Part shown: positions 1 through 4,945 of the stretch, in pieces
Layout of the letters: each line of letters begins with the position of its first letter
Position numbering within the stretch: position 1 is the first letter of the stretch
Origin: Candidatus Saccharimonadota bacterium
GTDB lineage: Bacteria > Patescibacteriota > Saccharimonadia > Saccharimonadales > Saccharimonadaceae
Reading direction: 5' to 3'
DNA length: 6,204 bases
Assembly (NCBI GenBank): GCA_016199685.1
Contig: JACQGD010000086.1
Span: 1-6,204 of the forward strand
The notes under the pieces: model-generated
The model's database searches: none
The model's input: only the letters and a program-made list of their open reading frames with translations
What the model was told of the DNA's origin: nothing
Made by a program: the position numbers and the translations under genes

Positions 1-53
1 ACTTGTATTCCTGAAATCGCACCCCGTTCGTGTGTGTTTTTACTTCGTGTCAT
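1..53 (-). CDS. 5' end of an unidentified gene, running off the left edge of the window
   Basis: An ATG at 51-53 on the minus strand opens a frame that stays open for 17 codons to the window edge, reading M-T-R-S-K-N-T-H-E-R-G-A-I-S-G-I-Q. The N-terminus is basic and hydrophilic. Too little is visible to assign a family. The case for a real gene comes from context: a good sigma-70-type promoter sits directly upstream, with its -10 box ending six bases before the ATG, so transcription would start at or within a base or two of the ATG and the mRNA would be leaderless. There is no ribosome binding site between promoter and ATG, which fits. The gene lies in the same direction as the xse operon, 43 bases past the methyltransferase stop, and has its own promoter. 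Confidence 0.5.
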   Translation of the reverse strand, partial: MTRSKNTHERGAISGIQ

Positions 54-59
54 GCCGCT

Positions 60-88
60 ATTATACTTATGCTTCGCACTACTGTAAA
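60..88 (-). promoter_or_regulatory. Sigma-70-type promoter for the leftmost (leaderless) gene
   Basis: On the minus strand, TTTACA (83-88) is followed by a 17-base spacer and a perfect TATAAT (60-65). The -35 matches consensus at five of six positions. The expected start of transcription, about seven bases past the -10, falls at about position 53, the A of the ATG. This suggests a leaderless transcript. The promoter lies in the short gap after the methyltransferase gene. Confidence 0.6.
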
Positions 89-96
89 GTCCCCAT

Positions 97-603
97 TTAT
101 TGTTTTGGTTCGAAGAGATACAAATAATGAGAATTCGTCGATTTATTTGGCTTGAGCTTCGGGATACTATGTCCATACGTAATCAGCCAGATCGGGTGCT
201 GAGCCCTCGTAGCAGTCTGTTGCATTTTATTTGCCAACTTCTTCATATCCCGCCCTACCGAAAAGGCATACACAACTGTCGTTTCCGCTGGTAGCGCAGT
301 GAGCCAAAAATCTGCAAGTTTCGTCTCTACTAATGGGTTACCTCGGGAGAGTAGCTTGCTCATAAGGACAAGAATAGGATTAAGTTCATAGCCAATCGCT
401 CGAGCACCGCGCTCAGCTGCAAGTCGTAAGATAACACCATCCCCAGATCCGACATCGATAAGTACATCTTTTTTCGTCACATGATATAACTCATCAAGCG
501 ATTGCGCGGCATATTTTTTCATACTTGGAACATAGGGCGCACCGCGAAAGACAACAAACCCTAAAACGAACACAATACATACAAAGATCGTAAGAAGAAT
601 CAT
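97..603 (-). CDS. Membrane-anchored FAM173-like class I SAM-dependent methyltransferase
   Basis: A 168-residue protein with one N-terminal membrane segment (about residues 2-19, rich in I, V, L and F), then a class I methyltransferase fold. Visible motifs are A-P-Y-V-P-S (22-27), the SAM-binding motif I D-V-G-S-G-D-G (50-56), and the acidic residue at the end of strand beta-2 in G-Y-E-L-N-P (71-76). The order membrane anchor, P-[YF]-V-P-[ST], D-[IV]-G-S-G-D-G, G-Y-E-L-N-P is typical of the FAM173 family. Human members are mitochondrial lysine methyltransferases acting on the ATP synthase c subunit and the ADP/ATP carrier. The substrate of bacterial members is not known to me, so lysine methylation of a membrane protein is inference. 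The start ATG overlaps the xseB stop as ATGA (600-603), so translation is probably coupled to xseB. The stop is TAA. Confidence 0.8.
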   Translation of the reverse strand: MILLTIFVCIVFVLGFVVFRGAPYVPSMKKYAAQSLDELYHVTKKDVLIDVGSGDGVILRLAAERGARAIGYELNPILVLMSKLLSRGNPLVETKLADFWLTALPAETTVVYAFSVGRDMKKLANKMQQTATRAQHPIWLITYGHSIPKLKPNKSTNSHYLYLFEPKQ

Positions 604-809
604 GCGATGTCAGCGTCAAATTTTTGTTTGACTATCTGAATTTCGTTTTGTACTGCACGGAGATCAGTTTCAATCTCACCTGCTAATTTTTCTGCGTCTT
701 TAAACTTTTCGAGCGCCGTCTCCAATACAAAATCATCGCCATCAAACCACGCGACAAGCTCATTAAGTTCCGCCGTTTTCTCTTGAATACTTTTACTTTT
801 TACTGACAT
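600..809 (-). CDS. xseB: Exodeoxyribonuclease VII small subunit
   Basis: A 69-residue, mostly helical, acidic protein of the usual XseB size. XseB forms a helical hairpin and several copies bind the C-terminal helices of XseA, giving an enzyme that degrades single-stranded DNA in the cytoplasm. The sequence shows the family's two-helix layout: a first helix around residues 8-23, a short D-G-D-D turn (24-27), then a second helix rich in K, E and A (28-66). Likely contact residues cannot be picked out by eye. The start overlaps the end of xseA by 17 bases (793-809). GAGG at 816-819 on the minus strand lies about six bases before the ATG and acts as ribosome binding site. Its TGA stop overlaps the methyltransferase start. 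The xseA neighbour makes the assignment firm despite the short sequence. Confidence 0.85.
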   Translation of the reverse strand: MSVKSKSIQEKTAELNELVAWFDGDDFVLETALEKFKDAEKLAGEIETDLRAVQNEIQIVKQKFDADIA

Positions 810-1674
810 GTAATACCTCTGCTTTTATTATATCGTGATCCGTCTCTATTGCGATAGTCTCACCAATTTTCTTCGAGCCACGAAGAATTGCATAGCCTCG
901 ATCAAGCACGCGCTTTGGATCAAGTTCTGCAATGACTCGCCTTGTTTGCACTAGTTCGTCGCTATACTTTTGTACTCGACTGTCGATAGATTCCAACATT
1001 CGCTCGATTGTCTCATGCGTTTGCTCGCGCTGTTGAATAATAATCCGGTCCATACGAGGTAGCAATGATTGCACCCTACTTCGAGTCGCCCGAATAATCT
1101 CATGGCGATCAGGAACGACGAGCTGCGCAGCATTACTTGGCGTTGCAGCCCGAACATCAGCCGCAAGATCAGCAAGACTCTCGTCAATTTCATGACCAAC
1201 ACCAACAACTGTCGGAATACGACTTGCTGCAATCTCTCGGACAAGTAACTCATCGTTAAATGCACTGAGGTCATCCGCACTACCACCCCCTCGAATAATA
1301 ACAATGATATCAGCAACCGTTTCGCGGCTATTAAAGTATTTTAGCGCCCGTATTATTTGATCGGGTGCAGCCTCACCTTGTACTTGCACGTGTGCAACAT
1401 CGATTACGACCCCACCCCATCTATCATTTACTATCTTAATGAAATCAGCATACCCGGCGGCCTGCGTACTACTAATAACGGCGATTCGTTGCGGTATACT
1501 CGGAATCTGACGTTTCCTTTCGGGTGCAAACAGCCCTTCTTTATCCAACTTCTCTTTGAGCAGATCGAAACTTTTCTTCAGACTGCCTTCGCCGCTTGGT
1601 CGTATCGCTTTTACCGTCAGACTAAACTTACCCCATTGAGTAAGCTTTGGTGTTGCCGTGATAATCACCTTCAT
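793..1674 (-). CDS. xseA: Exodeoxyribonuclease VII large subunit, lacking most of the OB fold
   Basis: The 293 residues from ATG 1672-1674 cover the last OB-fold strands, the catalytic domain and the C-terminal helices of XseA, which normally has about 400-450 residues. XseA is the catalytic subunit that cuts single-stranded DNA to oligonucleotides. Family landmarks are R-P-S-G-E-G (25-30), R-G-G-G-S-x-D-D-L-x-x-F-N-D-E (128-142), G-H-E-I-D-E-S (160-166), and A-D-V-R-A-A-T-P-S-N-A-A (172-183). R128, H161 and D164 correspond to residues known to matter in E. coli XseA. A long helical, Q/E/R-rich part (about 190-255) is where XseB binds. The true start should be ATG 1761-1763; the frame before this ATG reads stop-D-G-M-K-V, and D-G is family-like coding sequence. 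This piece is therefore a C-terminal fragment, not a naturally short XseA. As read, it lacks the ssDNA-binding OB fold and is probably impaired, unless the deletion is an assembly error. Confidence 0.88.
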   Translation of the reverse strand: MKVIITATPKLTQWGKFSLTVKAIRPSGEGSLKKSFDLLKEKLDKEGLFAPERKRQIPSIPQRIAVISSTQAAGYADFIKIVNDRWGGVVIDVAHVQVQGEAAPDQIIRALKYFNSRETVADIIVIIRGGGSADDLSAFNDELLVREIAASRIPTVVGVGHEIDESLADLAADVRAATPSNAAQLVVPDRHEIIRATRSRVQSLLPRMDRIIIQQREQTHETIERMLESIDSRVQKYSDELVQTRRVIAELDPKRVLDRGYAILRGSKKIGETIAIETDHDIIKAEVLHVSKK

Positions 1675-1763
1675 GCCATCTTAATTGGATATGCGTACTC
1701 AAGCGTCTGATTGGTCAGCGCAATAAAATCACTAACACTGAGTTTAGGAGCGCTGCTTGCCAT
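1671..1763 (-). pseudogene. xseA: N-terminal remnant of xseA, cut off by a frame-shifting deletion
   Basis: An ATG at 1761-1763 opens a 30-codon frame beginning M-A-S-S-A-P-K-L-S-V-S-D-F. L-S-V-S-[DE] is the hallmark start of XseA proteins, and the following helix (I-A-L-T-N-Q-T-L-E-Y-A-Y-P) fits as well. After Y-A-Y-P the homology stops and the frame ends at TGA 1671-1673, which overlaps the next ATG as ATGA. Compared with E. coli XseA, roughly 45 residues of OB fold (about 135-145 bases) are missing between this piece and the downstream one, and the frame differs. The start overlaps the end of the upstream membrane-protein gene by 20 bases (1744-1763), a normal spacing for this compact operon. 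The ATGA could still let ribosomes restart on the C-terminal piece. Confidence 0.75.
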
Positions 1764-2673
1764 ATTTGAGAAGTGCCCTCTGATAGAAAATATAGCCGAA
1801 GCCGATTGTGCCAATAAGTAAAATCACCCGCGTAAGTACGATACCCGTAATAGCGACACCCGATGCAAGCCCTGCAACAGACAAGAACGCAACCATAATG
1901 GCCTCGTACGCACCCGCCCCACCTGGCGTTAGCACAAAGAACCCGGCAAGACTTGCCACACCGTACGCTATCAAGATAGGAGCGGGATTAACCGTTTCTC
2001 CAAGCGCAAGAAACGTAATGACAAACAGACCTGCATCGAGCGCCATATACAGTAGACCCCATAGATACGGCTTGATGAGCAGTTTCTTATCATGTCGAAG
2101 TTCAATAAAATCGTGATGCATGTCATCAAAGAACGTTCGCACCTTACTCTCCTTGAGTATCTTACGTCGACGACCAAACGTCACTTTGCGGACAACATGA
2201 TTTGCTGTCCGAACAAACCAGTCTGAGAAAAGTTCGATACGACGTTTACTGCTAAACAAAAATATCGCTGCAACAATTGCGGCGCTCATAAACCCGATAA
2301 GTATGGCACTTGTCAGAATTATCCAACGATTAATGTCACCGTCAATAGTTACTGCAACAATGGCGATGAGAAGCAGCGATATAAATGATAAGAACCCCAT
2401 TGCATGACGGACAACCTGCGCCATCGTCGCCTTGCCCGCAGGTACGCCCAGGTGACTTAAGCGCCAAGAAAGATACGACACACCACTCACACCACCACTC
2501 GGCAATACGTGATTAACGAAATTACCCTCAAGTGCAATTTGCACTGTCTGACTTTTCGGAATATCTTTCATCTTGCCCTTATCGCGAAGATAACTAAAAA
2601 TCATCTCTCCACCAGCATAATAGACTAAAATTTGACCCGGAATAAGGAGTGCTAGAATCCAGAGTCCGACACT
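1744..2673 (-). CDS. Flippase-like integral membrane protein (LPG synthase TM / UPF0104 family), 5' end missing
   Basis: A multi-pass membrane protein, 310 codons as marked, with no start codon at the marked edge. From the first available ATG (2602-2604) it has 286 residues, but the 23 codons upstream are in frame and clearly belong to it: a hydrophobic helix W-I-L-A-L-L-I-P-G-Q-I-L-V-Y-Y-A-G-G-E leads into M-I-F-S-Y. Numbering from that ATG, family landmarks are N-H-V-L-P-S-G-G-V-S-G (31-41) and T-P-G-G-A-G-A-Y-E-A (226-235). Membrane segments lie at about 66-87, 94-117, 180-201, 208-228, 236-254 and 256-275, with a basic cytoplasmic loop around 119-178 (S-S-K-R-R, G-R-R-R-K). Relatives move or modify lipid-linked molecules; the substrate here is unknown. 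I estimate 30-50 N-terminal residues are lost at the 2674 junction. The end overlaps the xseA start by 20 bases, so it is first in the operon, and the operon's own promoter is missing from the window. Confidence 0.82.
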   Translation of the reverse strand, partial: SVGLWILALLIPGQILVYYAGGEMIFSYLRDKGKMKDIPKSQTVQIALEGNFVNHVLPSGGVSGVSYLSWRLSHLGVPAGKATMAQVVRHAMGFLSFISLLLIAIVAVTIDGDINRWIILTSAILIGFMSAAIVAAIFLFSSKRRIELFSDWFVRTANHVVRKVTFGRRRKILKESKVRTFFDDMHHDFIELRHDKKLLIKPYLWGLLYMALDAGLFVITFLALGETVNPAPILIAYGVASLAGFFVLTPGGAGAYEAIMVAFLSVAGLASGVAITGIVLTRVILLIGTIGFGYIFYQRALLKYGKQRS

Positions 2674-2700
2674 GACGGTAAAATCACACTCGGTCTTAGT
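2656..2700. other. Head-to-head junction where two divergent genes both lose their 5' ends
   Basis: Membrane-protein coding on the minus strand runs up to about 2673. Family-like coding of the TRM11-like methyltransferase on the plus strand begins at about 2674 (D-G-K-I-T-L-G-L-S-A-Y). Neither has an ATG, GTG or TTG here, and there is no promoter or ribosome binding site for either. Both frames stay open for a short way into the other gene: minus to a TGA at 2722-2724, plus back to a TAG at 2653-2655. That is expected by chance after a fusion. A deletion or assembly join is the simplest reading. Confidence 0.7.
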
Positions 2701-3693
2701 GCCTACGGTTTCAATGTCTCCTCACGTGAGGTTCAAAAAACGGGTATTGTCCTCAAGAGTAAACTGAAAGCAAAAGGTGTCAGTCTTCGCCTCATTCCAA
2801 ATGCCGAGCCGGCACTCAATACTGCAACGAGCCACCACAATAAACTCGGCCTCTCAGACAACAAAGTCGAGCTCCTTATCGTCCGTGCCAAAAACGGCAA
2901 GGTGATCATCGCAGAAAGCGTTGGCTCTCAAAACATCACCTCCCTCGCCCGCCGCGATCAAGAGCGTCCGAAACGTGATGCATTTGTTGGCATGCTTCCC
3001 CCGAAACTCGCACAGATTATGATCAACCTTACGGGCATTTCACTCACGCAAAGTAGTCAACCGAGTCAATCTTTGTCCGAGTCGCTGACCCCGCCGACAT
3101 CGCCAGATGTGGCAGGCGACGAAGATAAAGCATTGACGAGTGTTGATCCGCTTACAATTCTTGACCCATTCTGCGGTACCGGCGTGCTCCTCCAAGAAGC
3201 ACTCCTCCTCGACTACAACGCATACGGAACCGACCTGGCTGACAAAATGATCGACTACTCACGTATCAACCTCGACTGGATCAAAACAATCTCTCACACA
3301 TCTGGTGAGTACGAAGTAGATCAGGGAGACGCAATGAATTACTCATGGCACCAGCCAATCGATGCCGTCGCTACCGAAACATACCTCGGCCAACCATTTA
3401 GTGCCCCGCCGTCGAACTCAAAGCTTATCGAAGTCCGTGGTAACTGTGATCATATCATCTCGAGTTTCCTGCGAAACATCGGCAAACAACTCAAAGTCGG
3501 TACTCCACTTTGTGTCGGAGTCCCTGCATGGCGCGATGGAAACGGCGACTTCACACATTTGCCACTGATCAAAAATCTTGCACAGCTCGGCTACGAGCAT
3601 GTCGAATTAAAAAATGTGCGCGCAAATGATTTACTCTATTACCGCGAAGACCAAGTTGTCGCTCGTGAACTCCTCATACTACGAAAAGTATAG
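2674..3693 (+). CDS. TRM11-like SAM-dependent methyltransferase, 5' end missing
   Basis: An open frame of 340 codons (with stop) and no start codon at its left edge. The first GTG (2902-2904) lies inside conserved sequence (G-K-V-I-I-A-E-S-V-G) and is not a believable start. The N-terminal part (2674-3040) resembles the pre-catalytic part of TRM11/THUMP-type RNA methyltransferases, with N-K-L-G-L at about 2845 and a conserved stretch ending in M-L-P-P-K-L-A-Q-I-M (2992-3021). A S/T/P-rich linker follows (about 3040-3145). The catalytic domain begins with L-D-P-F-C-G-T-G (3160-3183), the SAM-binding motif I, then Y-G-T-D-L-A (about 3223-3240). Where classic members have D-P-P-Y, this one reads T-E-T-Y-L-G-Q-P (3373-3396). 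Relatives methylate guanine N2 in tRNA, but this divergent motif makes the substrate uncertain. Roughly 80-100 N-terminal residues appear to be missing. The gene ends at a TAG followed by a strong hairpin terminator. Confidence 0.8.
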   Translation, partial: DGKITLGLSAYGFNVSSREVQKTGIVLKSKLKAKGVSLRLIPNAEPALNTATSHHNKLGLSDNKVELLIVRAKNGKVIIAESVGSQNITSLARRDQERPKRDAFVGMLPPKLAQIMINLTGISLTQSSQPSQSLSESLTPPTSPDVAGDEDKALTSVDPLTILDPFCGTGVLLQEALLLDYNAYGTDLADKMIDYSRINLDWIKTISHTSGEYEVDQGDAMNYSWHQPIDAVATETYLGQPFSAPPSNSKLIEVRGNCDHIISSFLRNIGKQLKVGTPLCVGVPAWRDGNGDFTHLPLIKNLAQLGYEHVELKNVRANDLLYYREDQVVARELLILRKV

Positions 3694-3719
3694 TTTTTAG
3701 ACCTTGCTGAAAGTAAAGC

Positions 3720-3757
3720 GGCGAGCCCGAAATCGTTGAGAAATCGGGCTCGCCTTT
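3720..3757 (+). terminator. Hairpin terminator of the TRM11-like gene, possibly bidirectional
   Basis: A perfect 11-base-pair, G+C-rich stem (GGCGAGCCCGA at 3720-3730 pairs with 3744-3754) with a 13-base loop is followed by TTT on the plus strand, 26 bases after the methyltransferase stop. The stem also lies 10 bases past the stop of the small minus-strand ORF, so it may end both converging transcripts. The T tract is short in both directions. Confidence 0.75.
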
Positions 3758-3764
3758 GCATATT

Positions 3765-3965
3765 TCACGGCCGTAGATGGTCGGGAGGAATTCTTGAATC
3801 TTCCCCTCTCGGTACCGATGAGGTACTCGCAGGTAGCTGACTTGGCGTCTGCTCCTCCGGCTGACACCCAGCTGGGAGCACGATAAGTGCAAACCAGATA
3901 ATGCCAACGACCACGACCAGCGTTCCGACCGTATCATCCGTGTCAGGCGGGATGGGGGCCGTCAC
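3765..3965 (-). CDS. Small hypothetical membrane or lipoprotein-like protein
   Basis: I do not recognise this 66-residue ORF. It starts at GTG 3963-3965, with GGAGG at 3981-3985 fifteen bases upstream, which is farther than usual. The frame is open back to 4040 with no better start. The sequence is D/P-rich at the N-terminus (P-I-P-P-D-T-D-D-T), then has one clear hydrophobic helix (about 13-31), then P-A-G-C (31-34), which resembles a lipobox with an unusual Pro at -3, then a Q/P/S/T-rich tail. If translated, it would be a membrane-anchored protein with a short extracytoplasmic tail. It follows the LysM-like gene on the same strand after 90 bases, shares its high G+C, and stops just before the 3720-3754 hairpin. 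That context favours a real gene, but a chance ORF in G+C-rich DNA cannot be excluded. Confidence 0.4.
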   Translation of the reverse strand: MTAPIPPDTDDTVGTLVVVVGIIWFALIVLPAGCQPEEQTPSQLPASTSSVPRGEDSRIPPDHLRP

Positions 3966-4055
3966 CCCCTCGCTGACGCGCCTCCGGACGACCCCGTCAG
4001 TAGTTGCTACGTTCGTTTGCCTCGCGGCAATCAGGTATAGCTACCTTTCAACACG

Positions 4056-4769
4056 TCATTCTCCGTTGGAACTGCAGGTTGCGGTCCAGAATGGATCGCA
4101 CGGTACGGGCGACGGCCCTTCATTGCTGTGCATTGATGGGTCACTTCCGTCGGAGTAGGGGCTGCCCACACCTTGCGGTTTTTCGAAAGTCTCCGCCGGA
4201 GGAACCGTTGTGATGCTCGGAGCGGGCATGTCGGTCAGATCGATCTCGAGCACTTCACCCGGGTATACCAGGTTCGGGTCACGATCGAGCTGACGTCCAA
4301 GTTCGTTCACAAGGTTGTGAATGAGCTCCTCGTTGGCATCGTACGAAAGCGGAATCACCGACTCTGCGTTGTACGAGTCCAGCACCGTCCAGACGTTTCC
4401 GTCTTGGACGATCGGTATCACAATTGTCTTTCCTTCGTATCCCCCGAAAGGGTTCTCGAGAGTCGGAGCTTCTACTGTGAATGGCGGCGGTGTCATCGGA
4501 TAGTCCAGATCGTTGTCCTGTACCGGCTGCTGCCAGGGACCCCAGTCAGGGATTCCGGTGTAGCCGCCAATATCGAGATTCTGCTGACGTAGTTCGTCCA
4601 GCCGAATGCTGTACTGATCCAACAAGGCTTGAGTCTCCGCGATGGAGCGCTCGGTCTCGTTCATCGAATGCTGTGTACTGATCATGAGCGAAATGGCAAC
4701 GACCGAAACACCGATTCCGATGAGATTGAGGACGGGTGCCGTGTTCTTGTTTGTGAAGAGGTTCGACAT
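4056..4769 (-). CDS. Single-pass membrane protein with coiled coil and LysM-like domain (unrecognised)
   Basis: A 237-residue protein that I cannot place in a named family. The start ATG 4767-4769 is fixed by a strong AAGGAGG five bases upstream; a longer frame to 4838 begins inside the promoter and is wrong. Layout: short hydrophilic N-terminus, membrane helix or uncleaved signal anchor (11-30), a likely coiled coil (33-65, rich in E, Q, L and R), a P/W-rich linker (72-107, including W-G-P-W and P-M-T-P-P-P), then a LysM-like region (about 115-177). The last part ends R-D-P-N-L-V-Y-P-G-E-V-L-E-I, which closely follows the LysM C-terminal pattern N-P-x-L-I-Y-P-G-Q-x-L-x-I. The first half (V-Q-D-G-N-V-W-T-V-L) is like the LysM start but with a longer insert. 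The tail (178-237) is P/S/D/E-rich, with Cys224 and Cys232 possibly forming a disulfide. I infer an envelope protein facing the cell wall. G+C is about 60%, well above the flanks, which may mean transfer or strong codon selection. Confidence 0.7.
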   Translation of the reverse strand: MSNLFTNKNTAPVLNLIGIGVSVVAISLMISTQHSMNETERSIAETQALLDQYSIRLDELRQQNLDIGGYTGIPDWGPWQQPVQDNDLDYPMTPPPFTVEAPTLENPFGGYEGKTIVIPIVQDGNVWTVLDSYNAESVIPLSYDANEELIHNLVNELGRQLDRDPNLVYPGEVLEIDLTDMPAPSITTVPPAETFEKPQGVGSPYSDGSDPSMHSNEGPSPVPCDPFWTATCSSNGE

Positions 4770-4774
4770 GCGAA

Positions 4775-4781
4775 CCTCCTT
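4775..4781 (-). promoter_or_regulatory. Strong ribosome binding site of the LysM-like gene
   Basis: The minus strand reads AAGGAGG, a near-perfect Shine-Dalgarno, five bases before ATG 4767-4769. It decides the start in favour of M-S-N-L-F rather than the ATG at 4836-4838. Confidence 0.8.
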
Positions 4782-4809
4782 TCTGTAGGTAGATTCGAAT
4801 GTTGTATAT

Positions 4810-4838
4810 ATTATAGCAAATAATTGCAAATATGTCAA
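4810..4838 (-). promoter_or_regulatory. Perfect consensus sigma-70 promoter of the LysM-like gene
   Basis: On the minus strand TTGACA (4833-4838), a 17-base A+T-rich spacer and TATAAT (4810-4815) match the housekeeping consensus at all twelve positions with ideal spacing. Transcription should begin near 4803, giving a leader of about 34 bases with a strong ribosome binding site. High expression is expected unless a repressor acts; no clear operator palindrome was seen. Confidence 0.85.
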
Positions 4839-4878
4839 TAAAGCTTACGTATATACTGTCACGCCATTTCAAAAGGGG

Positions 4879-4907
4879 TTGACGTCTGCCCTATTATCCC
4901 TTACAAT
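4879..4907 (+). promoter_or_regulatory. Sigma-70-type promoter of rpmA
   Basis: TTGACG (4879-4884), a 17-base spacer and TACAAT (4902-4907) match consensus at five of six bases in each box. Transcription should begin near 4914, about 32 bases before the rpmA ATG. The promoter points away from the LysM-like gene's promoter; the two -35 boxes are 40 bases apart. Confidence 0.8.
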
Positions 4908-4930
4908 GGTACAGATTGAATTAGCAACTA

Positions 4931-4937
4931 TAAGGAG
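4931..4937 (+). promoter_or_regulatory. Ribosome binding site of rpmA
   Basis: TAAGGAG ends eight bases before ATG 4946-4948. It confirms the M-S-H-V-K-A-G-G start and rules out an N-terminal extension. Confidence 0.8.
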
Positions 4938-4945
4938 TTTGCCAC

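Noticed and set aside
951..1316. Minus-strand ORF of 121 codons inside xseA
   Set aside because: A shadow of xseA in another frame; xseA has clear family motifs across this stretch.
1671..1700. Programmed ribosomal frameshift in xseA
   Set aside because: No slippery sequence was seen, and a frameshift alone would not restore the roughly 45 missing OB-fold residues.
1357..1710. Plus-strand ORF opposite xseA
   Set aside because: Antisense shadow with no family features and no start signals.
1808..2116. Plus-strand ORF opposite the membrane protein gene
   Set aside because: Antisense shadow of a multi-pass membrane protein; no own ribosome binding site or motif.
2902..2904. GTG as the start of the TRM11-like gene
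   Set aside because: It lies within conserved family sequence, has no ribosome binding site, and the frame is open and family-like back to about 2674.
4033..4046. Short inverted repeat AGGTA-TAGC-TACCT just past the LysM-like gene
   Set aside because: Only five base pairs and no T tract; too weak to call a terminator or operator.
4173..4592. Plus-strand ORF of 139 codons opposite the LysM-like gene
   Set aside because: The opposite frame has a strong promoter, ribosome binding site and a sensible domain layout. The plus ORF is Arg/Cys/His-rich, as expected of antisense reading of G+C-rich coding DNA.
4770..4838. Longer start for the LysM-like protein at ATG 4836-4838
   Set aside because: The extra 23 codons overlap the -35 and -10 boxes, have no ribosome binding site, and the ATG at 4767-4769 has a near-perfect one.
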